From: Planctomycetota bacterium
GTDB lineage: Bacteria > Planctomycetota > JACOTG01 > JAJDCM01
NCBI GenBank assembly: GCA_029260825.1
Contig: JAJDCM010000254.1
Coordinates: 1 to 51,353, forward strand
DNA length: 51,353 nucleotides
Direction of reading: 5' to 3'
A program made the translations under genes and the position numbers. Under the pieces are notes generated by a model. That model did no database searches, had not been told where the DNA came from, and was given only the letters and a program-made list of their open reading frames with translations. Shown in pieces: positions 8,938-17,864 of this stretch. The stretch's first letter is position 1, and each line of letters starts with the position of its first letter.

Positions 8938-10527
8938 GTGTCCCGACCCTCCTTCGAAAGCGATTTCACAAGAAGTCTACCGGCCGATCCGGAGGCTCGA
9001 AACGGTGTTCGTCAAGTAACGGGATCCTGCTACTCCCGGGTCCTTCCCACGAAGGTTAGCAAGCCCCAGCTTGTGGCCCACGCCTCCGAAGTCGCAGATC
9101 TTCTCGATCTTCCGGATGACATCTGGAAATCCAAGGAGTTCGTGGAAGCAATGGCAGGAAACCGTCAACTCGACGGGATGGATCCGTACGCAACCTGCTA
9201 CGGAGGTCATCAATTCGGAAACTGGGCGGGACAGCTCGGCGACGGACGGGCCATCAACCTTGGCGAAATCGTCAATCAAAATCAGGAACGCTGGGTGCTT
9301 CAACTCAAAGGCGCCGGCCCGACTCCCTACTCTCGATCGGCGGATGGTCTCGCCGTCCTCCGGTCTTCTGTTCGAGAGTTCCTTTGTAGCGAAGCCATGC
9401 ATCACCTGGGAGTTCCCACGACCCGGGCTCTCAGCCTTGTCCTCACCGGTGATCAGGTGATGCGAGACATGTTCTATAGCGGCAATCCGCAGCTGGAGCC
9501 AGGAGCGATCGTCTGTCGCGTTGCCCCCTCGTTTACCCGGTTCGGCAGTTTTCAGATCTTCACATCTCGGGGAGAGATCGACGTCTTGAAGCAGCTGGCC
9601 GGGTACACTCTTCGTCTGAATTTCCCTCACCTTGGCGAACCATCCCCTGACGCCTACGCCGCCCTCTTTGACGAAGTCTGCCAGAAGACCGCCAAGATGA
9701 TCGTCCACTGGATGCGGGTGGGGTTCGTTCACGGGGTCATGAACACGGACAACATGTCCATCCTCGGCCTGACCATCGATTACGGCCCCTACGGCTGGCT
9801 CGAGAACTACGACCCGAACTGGACTCCCAATACAACCGACGCATCGGGCCGCCGGTACCGCTTTGGCCACCAGCCCCAGATCGCCCTCTGGAACCTCGCT
9901 CAGCTGGGAAATGCGATCTATCCTCTGGTCAACCAGACCGAACCTCTCGAGGAAAGTTTGGGTCGCTACCAGAAGACCTTTGAAGAGGAATGGCAATCGA
10001 TGATCGCGAGCAAGCTCGGGTTTAACGGGTTTGATCCGAAAACAGACCAGGAGATCACAAGCGAGCTCTTTGCCATCCTGCAGCTTGCCGAGACCGACAT
10101 GACGATCTTCTTCCGGAACCTGGCAAAAATCGACGTGCATCATTTCGGCCGGAGCAAAGAAGAGCCAGAGCTCCCTTCCCAGCTGAAAGACGCCTACTAT
10201 GTCCAGGAACAACTGACCGAAGAAGTCGTTGGACGAACAACCAGGTGGATCGAGCTCTACGCACAGCGAGCCTCGAGTGATGGCAACTCGATCGAAGATC
10301 GACAGGATCGGATGAACGCGGTCAATCCAAAATATGTCCTTCGCAACTACCTGGCTCAACTCGCCATCGACAAATCCGAAAAAGGAGACCACTCCCAGGT
10401 CTTGGAACTCCTGGAGGTCTTGCGTCGCCCCTACGACGAACAACCGGGAAAAGAAGAGTTCGCCAGGCGGCGCCCCGACTGGGCCCGAAACCGGCCAGGA
10501 TGCTCGATGTTGTCCTGTAGCTCCTAG
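8938..10527 (+). CDS. selO: SelO/YdiU-family protein adenylyltransferase (AMPylase)
   Basis: 529 residues, slightly longer than E. coli YdiU. SelO is a pseudokinase-fold enzyme that transfers AMP from ATP to Ser/Thr/Tyr of target proteins and is linked to redox stress. Family motifs are intact: 'ATCYGGHQFGNWAGQLGDGRA', the lysine motif 'LKGAGPTPYSR' (K124) and 'HGVMNTDNMSI' with N269 and D271 as likely metal/catalytic residues. The C-terminus is 'GCSMLSCSS'; Cys527, third from the end, sits where eukaryotic SelO carries selenocysteine, and Cys522 could form a disulphide with it. It starts with GTG, and AAGGAAG lies 10 nt upstream inside the preceding gene fragment. A 125-nt gap with a hairpin separates it from the next gene. 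Confidence 0.95.
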   Translation: MSRPSFESDFTRSLPADPEARNGVRQVTGSCYSRVLPTKVSKPQLVAHASEVADLLDLPDDIWKSKEFVEAMAGNRQLDGMDPYATCYGGHQFGNWAGQLGDGRAINLGEIVNQNQERWVLQLKGAGPTPYSRSADGLAVLRSSVREFLCSEAMHHLGVPTTRALSLVLTGDQVMRDMFYSGNPQLEPGAIVCRVAPSFTRFGSFQIFTSRGEIDVLKQLAGYTLRLNFPHLGEPSPDAYAALFDEVCQKTAKMIVHWMRVGFVHGVMNTDNMSILGLTIDYGPYGWLENYDPNWTPNTTDASGRRYRFGHQPQIALWNLAQLGNAIYPLVNQTEPLEESLGRYQKTFEEEWQSMIASKLGFNGFDPKTDQEITSELFAILQLAETDMTIFFRNLAKIDVHHFGRSKEEPELPSQLKDAYYVQEQLTEEVVGRTTRWIELYAQRASSDGNSIEDRQDRMNAVNPKYVLRNYLAQLAIDKSEKGDHSQVLELLEVLRRPYDEQPGKEEFARRRPDWARNRPGCSMLSCSS

Positions 10528-10619
10528 TCCGGCTATTCGATGCAATCCATCAAGGAGGAGCAACGACGCCGGGGGCGACAGCAGCCGGAATTTGGGGGTG
10601 AAATTATCAGAAGACCCAC

Positions 10620-10642
10620 CTAGCCCGAATCATCCGGGCTAG
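10620..10642 (+). terminator. 8-bp hairpin between selO and the Gfo/Idh/MocA gene
   Basis: CTAGCCCG at 10620-10627 pairs with CGGGCTAG at 10635-10642 across a 7-nt loop, 93 nt after the selO stop and 10 nt before the next ATG. There is no T-run. It could end selO transcription or act in the leader of the following gene. A related palindrome occurs at 20764. Confidence 0.4.
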
Positions 10643-10652
10643 AATCAGGGGC

Positions 10653-12110
10653 ATGCGAAAAAGACACACCCATGCGATTCGGAGACGGGACTTCCTCAAG
10701 GGTTCCGCGGCGTTCCTCGGCGCAGCTGCGCTGTCTCCTTCTATTCTCGCCCAGGATCTCAGCGAGGTTCGGATCGGAGTCATCGGACTGCGAACCCGAG
10801 GAGCTCAACTCCTCAATACCCTGAGGTCTCTTCCCGGAGTCACCATTGCCGCCCTTTGCGACGTGGATGAAAAACTACTCCAGAGCCACGTCTTGAAGCT
10901 GTCAAACCAAGGAATCCAGGCGACAGGAACGCGAGACATGCGAAGGGTGTTCGATCGAAAAGACATCGATGCGGTCATTCTAGCCACCCCCAACCACTGG
11001 CACGCCCTGGGTACGGTTTGGGCCTGTCAGGCGGGAAAAGATGTCTACGTCGAAAAGCCCATCTCCCATAACATCTGGGAAGGCCGGCAAATGGTCCGGG
11101 CGGCGAGTCGCTACAAACGTATTGTTCAATCCGGACTCCAGAACCGCTCCGACACAGGCCTTCGCGAGTTTCTCAGATGGCATCAAGAGGGAAACCTGGG
11201 CAAAGTAAAACGCGCTCATACGGTTTGGTTTCGCGTGCGACAGCCCATTGGCCGGGTAACCTCTCCCACTCGAGTTCCTTCCCACATCGACTACAACCTC
11301 TTCTGCGGCCCTCGAAATGCCGGGCCCCTTCTTCGCCAGAATCTCCACTATGACTGGCACTGGCAATGGGCCTATGGCAACGGAGAGATGGGAAACCTTG
11401 GAGTTCACATTCTGGATGAGTGCCGATGGATGCTCGGCCTTGATCTTCCCAGGCGGGTTCTTCACGTCGGGGATCGATGCCTCTGGAACGACGACGGCGA
11501 AACCCCGAACATGAGCCTCGTCGCTTGCGAATTCGATGAACTTCCATTGATCTGTGAGATCCGAGACCTCCCGGTCCGCACCGGTTCCAGGGAATCCTTC
11601 AAGGTAAGAGACTCTTCGATGGCATCGATTTTTCATTGCGAAGGCGGAGTCTTTCAAGGAAGCCGCGGCGGAGGGGCGGCATTCGATCTCAAAGGAAAGA
11701 GGATCCGAAACTTCAAGGGAGACTCCGGCGCCTCTCACGTAAAGAACTTCATTGATGCGGTGAGAAGTCGTCGAAAGGAAGACCTTCGATGCAACATCGA
11801 AGAAGGACACAAGAGCACTACTCTCGGCCATCTGGCAAACATCACCTACCGGCTCGGGAGACGATCCTCCCTTTCTGAAATTCAAAAGAGCCTCGAAGAT
11901 CATGAACACGCACTAGGGGCGCTGGACACTCTTGTTTCTCACGCCCAAGAAAACGGAGCGGATCTTGAGAAAACGCCTCTTCGACACGGACGCTGGGTGG
12001 AATTCGACGGCCAAAAAGAGCGGTTTACCGGGGGAGAAAGCCTTGCTCAAGCAAACGCAATGTTGCGGGAATCCTACCGGGCACCCTTTGTCGTCCCCGA
12101 AGAAGTTTGA
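10653..12110 (+). CDS. Tat-exported Gfo/Idh/MocA-family oxidoreductase
   Basis: 485 residues. A twin-arginine signal (RRRDFLKG at about 10-17, then GSAAFLGAAAL) predicts export of a folded, NAD(P)-loaded enzyme. The Rossmann part begins 'VRIGVIGLRTRG', and the family motif EKPISHN follows near residue 134. The second, C-terminal dimerisation domain contains the 'MGNLGVHILDECRW' helix typical of planctomycete secreted family members, which act on sugars or inositols. The exact substrate is not readable. The C-terminal tail (SLAQANAMLRESYR) fits the subfamily. The next gene, a lipoprotein with a sugar-binding-type fold, overlaps its end, suggesting joint work on a carbohydrate outside the cytoplasm. 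Confidence 0.9.
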   Translation: MRKRHTHAIRRRDFLKGSAAFLGAAALSPSILAQDLSEVRIGVIGLRTRGAQLLNTLRSLPGVTIAALCDVDEKLLQSHVLKLSNQGIQATGTRDMRRVFDRKDIDAVILATPNHWHALGTVWACQAGKDVYVEKPISHNIWEGRQMVRAASRYKRIVQSGLQNRSDTGLREFLRWHQEGNLGKVKRAHTVWFRVRQPIGRVTSPTRVPSHIDYNLFCGPRNAGPLLRQNLHYDWHWQWAYGNGEMGNLGVHILDECRWMLGLDLPRRVLHVGDRCLWNDDGETPNMSLVACEFDELPLICEIRDLPVRTGSRESFKVRDSSMASIFHCEGGVFQGSRGGGAAFDLKGKRIRNFKGDSGASHVKNFIDAVRSRRKEDLRCNIEEGHKSTTLGHLANITYRLGRRSSLSEIQKSLEDHEHALGALDTLVSHAQENGADLEKTPLRHGRWVEFDGQKERFTGGESLAQANAMLRESYRAPFVVPEEV

Positions 12111-12867
12111 AGCAATCGAAGGCGCCCTGTTCCTTTGCCTTCTTCCGGTCCTCATCGGCTGTTCCACCCGAGAGCCTCTTGAAGAGGAAACCAGGGCTTG
12201 TCCCGTTTCCGAACTTGCTTCTCTTGACCTCGTCGTCCACGAGGATTTCGAATCCTCGTTGTCCCATGGAACCGTCAGATTCTCCGACCCCGCTGCCTGG
12301 AGCCTGATTGAAACCGAAGATTCAACATCCCTTGCTCAACACAAGCAGAGTGTGTACAAACCACCCCATCGCTCTCCCATCAACATTGGCCTTCTTCCTT
12401 ACAAAACCGAAGGAAGCTTCGTCCTTGAAGCTGACCTGATGCAAACCGGCCGGGAGTACGCCCATCGGGACATGTGCATCTTTTTCTGTTTTGAGAGAAA
12501 AGAACGATTCGGCTATGCCCACATCAGTCAGGGGGCCGACGGGGTCGCCCACCATATCCTGGTCGTGGACGACTCCGATCGAGAACCCATCACTTCCCGG
12601 CGCAATAAAGGCGTCGACTGGGGCAAAGACGCGTGGCACCGGGTGCGAGTCGTGTTTCACGCCACCACGAAAAGGATGGAAGTTTTCTTTGATGACATGC
12701 AAGACCCCGTCCTCGTCTCGAATGAAATCCCGCTCAGCGGAGGGTACCTCGGGTTTGGAACTTTCGACGATGTCGGAAGGGTGGATAACGTTTCTCTTTG
12801 GGCGGAGAAAGCCACCGAAGAGCCAGCTTCGTTTTTCGCCCCGTTCTCGAAAGAAGAAAAGGAATAG
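12088..12867 (+). CDS. Lipoprotein with DUF1080/LamG-like beta-sandwich domain
   Basis: An open frame runs from 11932, but TTG 12088 gives a clean lipoprotein signal: MSSPKK, a hydrophobic run, then VLIGC with C25 as lipidation site. The protein is then 259 residues. From about residue 50 it is a single jelly-roll of the type seen in DUF1080/GH16-like domains ('LVVHEDFES' start, 'WHRVRVVF', 'YLGFGTFDD', 'VDNVSLWA' last strand). Such domains in Planctomycetes accompany sugar oxidoreductases and may bind or cleave 3-keto-sugars; no catalytic residue is evident here. The proposed start lies 23 nt before the end of the Gfo/Idh/MocA gene, implying translational coupling. The function of the pair is inferred from context. 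Confidence 0.75.
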   Translation: MSSPKKFEAIEGALFLCLLPVLIGCSTREPLEEETRACPVSELASLDLVVHEDFESSLSHGTVRFSDPAAWSLIETEDSTSLAQHKQSVYKPPHRSPINIGLLPYKTEGSFVLEADLMQTGREYAHRDMCIFFCFERKERFGYAHISQGADGVAHHILVVDDSDREPITSRRNKGVDWGKDAWHRVRVVFHATTKRMEVFFDDMQDPVLVSNEIPLSGGYLGFGTFDDVGRVDNVSLWAEKATEEPASFFAPFSKEEKE

Positions 12868-12882
12868 CCTCGAAGATCCAGA

Positions 12883-14295
12883 CTACTTGCGAAGAAGGTT
12901 CATCTTGATCGAAGTCTCGTAGTTGGTGTAATGCACGTACCTTCCTCGAATATTCATCCAAAGAACACGGGGGCCGGAAGAACCCACTCTGGACCGCACC
13001 GATACAGGCCGCACGTTCGAGTACTTTGAATGAGAAGTGATGGCACGTCGGGTAAAGGTCTTTCCAGCATCCAGAGTCTTCCACTCTTCGATTTCAAAGA
13101 CTCCGTCAACGGGACGAGAAAGATAAACGATCGACGGATCAACCTGATCGAGGACAACACCTCCCGAGTAGTGAGGCTCGGGTTCTTTCTTTCCCTGAGG
13201 GGTCCGGGGAAACCAGCTTCCACCGGGAGTGATCCGGGTATCGATCCACTTCTTTCCGTCAAACCGAGCATAGTGGTAGATATGGCGTGACTCATCCGGC
13301 AACCTCGTGTAGACAAGAACAGGAAGCCCTTTCTGATCCAGAGCAATGTCCCAGATCCAGGATCGCCCGGTCCCTTCGCCGGCATCTCCTGGGCCACCAT
13401 CCCCTGGGCCACCATAGTAGACTCGATCCATGTCCCTTTGTGCCACCACCCCTTCCGTAGGGATTCGAGTTCCATCGGCGCGAAAAAAATCAGGCCCCTC
13501 CGAATAGCAATAGTAGATACTATTCGTAGATTCATTCCTCGGATGACCATCCGTCATGGCAAAATGAGTTCGTCGGTCGCCGTCATTCGCGGCCTTGAGG
13601 TAGGGCCTGACCCCCGCACCTGAGCCGGGCTCGGAAAAGGCGATCCTCCCACGCTCCCAGGTCGCCCCTCCGTCCAGGGAACTACTGACACAAGGTTTCC
13701 AGTTCGAGCCGCGCCAGAAGACATCGATGCGATTGGCTTCCCCCGAGAGTCGTACAGGATTGGCATAGCAAAGAACCGCGCGGGGGTCTTTCTCCCTCGG
13801 AAGCGGGTTGAGGGAGAGCTTCCGCTCCTCCTCCCAGCTCGATATGTCCTCCGGATTTCTGGAAACTCGAAGGCGCATCGAGGAATCCGAGTGCTTTGAA
13901 TAGAAGACCATGAGGCGCCCGTCTTCTCGAAAAAGCAATCCTGGAGATGCGTGGTCATCTCTCTCGAACTTCTCATGGAGAGTGAACCGGACCATCTCTT
14001 TCTTGTCGTGATCAAAAGCGCCAACCGCCACATCCCCCTCGCTCGTGACCCATCCCGCGTAGGTCCGGGAAAACTTGCCGTGCCACGCAACGGCTCGAGG
14101 ATCCGAAAACCAGCACCATGCACCATCCGGGGAGAAGTCCCGGTACGCTTCCGCTGCTGGAGCCTCCGACTCCTGCGCGCGAACCGAATCGCTCCCCCCC
14201 AGGAGGAATGCGATTGCGGCGGAAATCATGCAGATTGTCGGCAGGATCGAAATCACCGGGGAAGTTGCTACGCCGCCAGGCTCATTGAGGGTCAT
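12883..14295 (-). CDS. Secreted BNR-repeat-containing protein (PF15892-like)
   Basis: 470 residues from ATG 14295; the frame extends upstream to 14913 but that part is a shadow of the next gene. AAGGGAAG directly precedes the chosen start. A hydrophobic segment at about 13-36 ends at VRAQ, a probable signal peptide. The mature part matches BNR_4-type proteins: 'GAWCWFSDPRAVAWHG' opening, 'SSLDGGATWERG', 'HFAMTDGHPRNES' and 'IYYCYSEG'. These form a five-bladed propeller seen in ulvan, rhamnogalacturonan and other polysaccharide-processing proteins. A glycine/aspartate repeat (GGPGDGGPGDAGEG) sits around residue 300. It starts 14 nt after the stop of the spermidine-synthase-like gene, so the two form an operon. 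Confidence 0.85.
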   Translation of the reverse strand: MTLNEPGGVATSPVISILPTICMISAAIAFLLGGSDSVRAQESEAPAAEAYRDFSPDGAWCWFSDPRAVAWHGKFSRTYAGWVTSEGDVAVGAFDHDKKEMVRFTLHEKFERDDHASPGLLFREDGRLMVFYSKHSDSSMRLRVSRNPEDISSWEEERKLSLNPLPREKDPRAVLCYANPVRLSGEANRIDVFWRGSNWKPCVSSSLDGGATWERGRIAFSEPGSGAGVRPYLKAANDGDRRTHFAMTDGHPRNESTNSIYYCYSEGPDFFRADGTRIPTEGVVAQRDMDRVYYGGPGDGGPGDAGEGTGRSWIWDIALDQKGLPVLVYTRLPDESRHIYHYARFDGKKWIDTRITPGGSWFPRTPQGKKEPEPHYSGGVVLDQVDPSIVYLSRPVDGVFEIEEWKTLDAGKTFTRRAITSHSKYSNVRPVSVRSRVGSSGPRVLWMNIRGRYVHYTNYETSIKMNLLRK

Positions 14296-14309
14296 GCTTC
14301 CCTTCCCCC

Positions 14310-16748
14310 TCAAGAGAGATCCGTAGAAGTAACCTGGCTTTTTCGATCCCCCGTCGACCAAAGAACTCGAGATGAAACAATGAGGCTCAGGTAGAGAGCA
14401 CATCCCACGTAGAGGCTCACTTGAATACCGGCCCACATGGAAACGGCAACGGCAATCACCGCGGCCAGAACGCCACAAGCACCGTTGATGCCCCACATCC
14501 AGGCGGTTGCATCGTCCGAGATCCTTTTCACGAGACGCATCCCGATCGGGAAGAAGCATCCAAGAACAATGGAAAGGGGAGCCATGATTGCCACCACGAC
14601 TCCGCACCTTGCCTGTAGCCCCCAGGGAAGGGTGTAATCGATCACATCTTGCAGGAAGAAAATCAATCCCACCACATAGGCGCCCACAAGCATGGGCAGA
14701 AAAAACAACCAGCTGGGCCGGGTCTCGATGGAAATGCGATCGGAAATAAAGCTCCCCACGCCGGTGAAGAAGATCATCGAGAAGAGGATGATCGCCACCG
14801 CATAAGTTGGATGCCCGAGATAAATCGAGAATCTTTGCATGAAGGCGATCTGAATCATCATGAACCCGATGCCAATTCCAGAGAAATACAAGACCGCATT
14901 CAGAAAGCTCCATGCGTTCATTTGCGGAAGCCCGGAGATCATCAGTGGAGGTAAGATGATGGTCGATACGAGAATCAACGCGATCACCCCGAGCACCAGA
15001 AGAGTAATCGTTGCCATCAGATTTCCCTTCCCGATCACCCCCAGTCCTTCCCGAAGCCCCAGAGTGAACAGGTTCGCCGGCTTCAGATAGTTGAAGAAGT
15101 AGGGCCGAATATCCGAAGGCGGTGAAAAATCGTAGGTTTCGTTTTCAATCCGGGAGGTGAGAGCGTCAAAAGACTTCGCGGCCACGATGTCTCCAAGAAG
15201 AGGAGCCGCCGCCTCATGACCGGGCGCTACGATGATCCGGAATTCATACTCATCAACCAGACGATCCAGAGTTGCCAGATCTTCCTTCTTCAGGGGCTCG
15301 TTCGAGCAAATCAAAGTAGCGGTGGCCTGGCAGGCGACAAGCGCCATGTGATCCGCCGGATTCTCGACTCCCATGTCCAGTAGAGAGGCAGTGGCAAGAG
15401 ACAACAGCCGGCCCGTCTCGTGGACCTCGGTCGGCGTGAACCAACGGGTCACACTCCACAACCCTCCCGGCTTCAAAGCCCCCATGAAAATCGACCACGC
15501 TTCTCGCGTGTAAAGGCCATTTTCGGTCAGAGTGAATGCACCCGCCCCGGTTGCCGCCCAAGTATCAATCAAGGACATCTGGATGATGTCGAACTTCTTG
15601 TCGACGCGAGTAAGATAGGAACGCGCCTCATCATGAACGAGCTGAACATCAGGTCGCCCGGCAATCCGGGCAAAGTCTCTCATCGGGCCTTCCAGAAGAT
15701 CGATGAAGGCTTGATTGATCTCGACTGCCGTGACCGATGGACTCTCTCCCCAGAGAGCCGTGAGAATATCTCTCCCTCCTCCGACCCCGATGACTGCCAC
15801 GTCCCCTTTCTTCTTCAGATGATAGGGAAGACTCGTGACGTCATACTTCACCCACTCCAGGGATTTCTGCTCCCCATCCCACTTCGTCATGAAACTACCG
15901 GCAGCACCGTCAATCTGAAGCTTCGCCGTTGTTGCCTTCAGCCCAGTCGCTTTGGGACTTGCCCCCCAGAAGAAAGGTTGTCCTTCCCGGGGATTGTAGG
16001 CAACGATATGAGAATGGACGTTCCACGCTTCGTCGGTCACAAGATGCCAGTCGATCGTCTTTCCCTTGGTGAACGGAAGGCGGAAAAGATAATCCGGATA
16101 ATTGAAGTTGGCATAGGCTCCGACAAAAAGAGCAAGGGAGCAGAAAACAGCAAAGATCCCCCCGGATCTGGCAAAGCGACAGAAACAAAAGGCCCCCACA
16201 GCTGCCACCCCTCCAAGAGCAATCACCGCGGACGTGATGTCCCAGACCTCCAGCAACGGGATGATGGCGAGCGCACCAAGGGAAGCGCCCAGAAGATCAA
16301 CCGCATAGAAGAGCCCGATTCTTCCCGGTATTCGGGTAAGAGCAATCGCAACGACCACCCCGGCAAGGAAGAAAGGGACGGCGAGCACGAGGGTTGAAAA
16401 CCCAAGAGCAAAAATCGTTGTTGACCACATCGAGGTGCGAAGAGGAATGCAGATGTTTGCAAGGTGAGTGAGGGGAATCGAAAGAGCAAAAAGAGTACTC
16501 GCTCGAACCAAGCTTTGCCGCGCTCGATCTTCCCGGAATCGATCTCCACCAAAATACACGTACACCGCACCCGCCGACATTCCGAACATGGCCACGGATA
16601 CGGCGAAGAACGAAAGGTGGTACCAGGTGAGAACGGAAAGCAGTCGTGTATCCAGCATCTCCACGGACAAAGCCGCAAGAGTAATCAAAAACAGCCCGGC
16701 AAGAAACCAGCCATGACGTGGCTGGCCCCCGGAAGGTGATGTGTTCAT
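14310..16748 (-). CDS. Polytopic membrane protein with spermidine-synthase-like domain
   Basis: 812 residues in three parts. Residues ~1-235 contain about six transmembrane helices. Residues ~240-570 form a Rossmann methyltransferase-like domain with the aminopropyltransferase glycine loop 'VIGVGGGRDI', the acidic 'AVEINQA' strand end and 'DIIQMSLIDTWAATG'. Residues ~590-800 contain five or six more helices. This TM-spermidine synthase-TM layout is a known but uncharacterised family ('fused MFS/spermidine synthase'); whether it makes polyamines is unproven. No clear ribosome binding site precedes the ATG. It is followed closely by the BNR protein gene. The family call is good, the reaction inferred. 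Confidence 0.82.
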   Translation of the reverse strand: MNTSPSGGQPRHGWFLAGLFLITLAALSVEMLDTRLLSVLTWYHLSFFAVSVAMFGMSAGAVYVYFGGDRFREDRARQSLVRASTLFALSIPLTHLANICIPLRTSMWSTTIFALGFSTLVLAVPFFLAGVVVAIALTRIPGRIGLFYAVDLLGASLGALAIIPLLEVWDITSAVIALGGVAAVGAFCFCRFARSGGIFAVFCSLALFVGAYANFNYPDYLFRLPFTKGKTIDWHLVTDEAWNVHSHIVAYNPREGQPFFWGASPKATGLKATTAKLQIDGAAGSFMTKWDGEQKSLEWVKYDVTSLPYHLKKKGDVAVIGVGGGRDILTALWGESPSVTAVEINQAFIDLLEGPMRDFARIAGRPDVQLVHDEARSYLTRVDKKFDIIQMSLIDTWAATGAGAFTLTENGLYTREAWSIFMGALKPGGLWSVTRWFTPTEVHETGRLLSLATASLLDMGVENPADHMALVACQATATLICSNEPLKKEDLATLDRLVDEYEFRIIVAPGHEAAAPLLGDIVAAKSFDALTSRIENETYDFSPPSDIRPYFFNYLKPANLFTLGLREGLGVIGKGNLMATITLLVLGVIALILVSTIILPPLMISGLPQMNAWSFLNAVLYFSGIGIGFMMIQIAFMQRFSIYLGHPTYAVAIILFSMIFFTGVGSFISDRISIETRPSWLFFLPMLVGAYVVGLIFFLQDVIDYTLPWGLQARCGVVVAIMAPLSIVLGCFFPIGMRLVKRISDDATAWMWGINGACGVLAAVIAVAVSMWAGIQVSLYVGCALYLSLIVSSRVLWSTGDRKSQVTSTDLS

Positions 16749-16773
16749 TGGGTAATCTCGAATTCGGGTCAGG

Positions 16774-17022
16774 CTAAATTGTCTGGAGAAGACACCTACT
16801 TAAGCAAGTTGACCCAGACGGTGGGAAGGCCCATCCTCCAGAAATAGGGAAAATGGCGTCTTTTGGCAGGTAGGAATCGAGCTTCCCCTCGAGCGTCTTG
16901 AACTTGATCGTACACAAGAAAAAGACGAGGATCAGGAAAGTGACATCGATCATGGGTGTGAGGTCGGGACCCTTTTGTTCTTCCGTCCCGTCGGGTCTTC
17001 CTTCGGATGCATCTCGAGACAT
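16774..17022 (-). pseudogene. ExbD/TolR fragment
   Basis: 82 residues. The first ~56 match the start of ExbD/TolR biopolymer-transport proteins: charged N-terminus, 'LTPMIDVTFLILVFFL' transmembrane helix with the proton-path aspartate (D26), then 'LEGKLDSYLPKD'. The normal periplasmic domain (another ~80 residues) is replaced by 26 unrelated residues ending in QTI. AGGAG lies 7 nt before the ATG, so the start signals survive. No exbB/tolQ or tonB partner lies nearby. Most likely a remnant after a deletion or frameshift of an ExbBD locus. Confidence 0.72.
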
Positions 17023-17147
17023 CGATCATCTCCTCATGGGTGGGTGATGCTCCAGGTCCTGGAGAGTCCGATTCTTTCTTCACCATTCATCATAAGTCGG
17101 AAAAGAGAAGCCTGTCAAGCACGCCTCCCTCTGGTAGGTTTGTCGCC

Positions 17148-17765
17148 ATGAAACGAACCCTCTACTACGTCACCGATCCGATGTGCTCCTGGTGCTGGGG
17201 CTTTCATCCCGTGATTTCGGCCCTCCACGACGAGCTCCCTCCTGAAATCAAGATTCGCTACGTGATGGGTGGCCTGGCAAAAGACTCGGATTCCCCCATG
17301 CCAGAAGAAGTGGTGGGCTACGTCCAGGAAGCCTGGAGAGCCGTCGAGCAGCGCACAGGAGCCAAATTCAACTGGGAATTCTGGAACAGGTGCCAGCCAC
17401 GTCGGTCGACCTATCCTGCTTGTCGCGCAGTTCTCGCCGCCTCCTCCCTTCGATCCGGCGCGGGGCGCCTTCTCTTCGAAGCGATTCAGAAGGCCTATTA
17501 CCTGGAGGCACGAAACCCCTCCGACTCGGAAACCCTCATTGCTCTTGCCGAAGAGATTACCCCCCCGATCGAAAGGAAGGCATTCAAGACTGCCTTTCAG
17601 AGCAAGAAGACTCAGGAGGCCCTCGCTAACGATCTCCTCCTTTGTCAAGATCTCGGCGCCTCCGGGTTTCCAGGTCTCATCCTGGAGGAGAACGGCACAA
17701 GACGCGCCATTTCAAGAGGCTATGCTGACAGGGCGACTGTCTGGCACGAGCTTCGACTTCAATAG
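17148..17765 (+). CDS. DsbA-family (FrnE-like) thiol oxidoreductase
   Basis: 205 residues from ATG 17148; an in-frame extension to 17007 is antisense to the ExbD fragment and is rejected. The thioredoxin-fold active site is C13-S-W-C16 in 'DPMCSWCWGF', typical of the DsbA-like FrnE/2-hydroxychromene isomerase branch. The cis-proline loop is 'GASGFPGLIL'. No signal peptide is visible, so it is probably cytoplasmic, catalysing dithiol/disulphide exchange. The ribosome binding site is weak. It precedes the sigma-factor gene by about 100 nt, and I see nothing that ties the two together. Confidence 0.88.
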   Translation: MKRTLYYVTDPMCSWCWGFHPVISALHDELPPEIKIRYVMGGLAKDSDSPMPEEVVGYVQEAWRAVEQRTGAKFNWEFWNRCQPRRSTYPACRAVLAASSLRSGAGRLLFEAIQKAYYLEARNPSDSETLIALAEEITPPIERKAFKTAFQSKKTQEALANDLLLCQDLGASGFPGLILEENGTRRAISRGYADRATVWHELRLQ

Positions 17766-17864
17766 AGCTCTCTCCCTCCCCCACAAAACTCCAAAAACAT
17801 CGACGGAGATCCACCGCACCTCCATCAATATGAAGTAGGAAACAACTCAATACTTCAGGATGCC

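Noticed and set aside
8977..10563. 528-codon open frame antisense to selO
   Set aside because: Mirror of a highly conserved enzyme gene; low-complexity hydrophobic/valine-rich translation without motifs.
14296..14913. N-terminal extension of the BNR-repeat protein
   Set aside because: This part overlaps the spermidine-synthase-like gene in another frame; the real start with ribosome binding site and signal peptide is at 14295.
17007..17147. N-terminal extension of the DsbA-like protein
   Set aside because: Antisense to the ExbD fragment, no family similarity; the thioredoxin fold begins directly at 17148.
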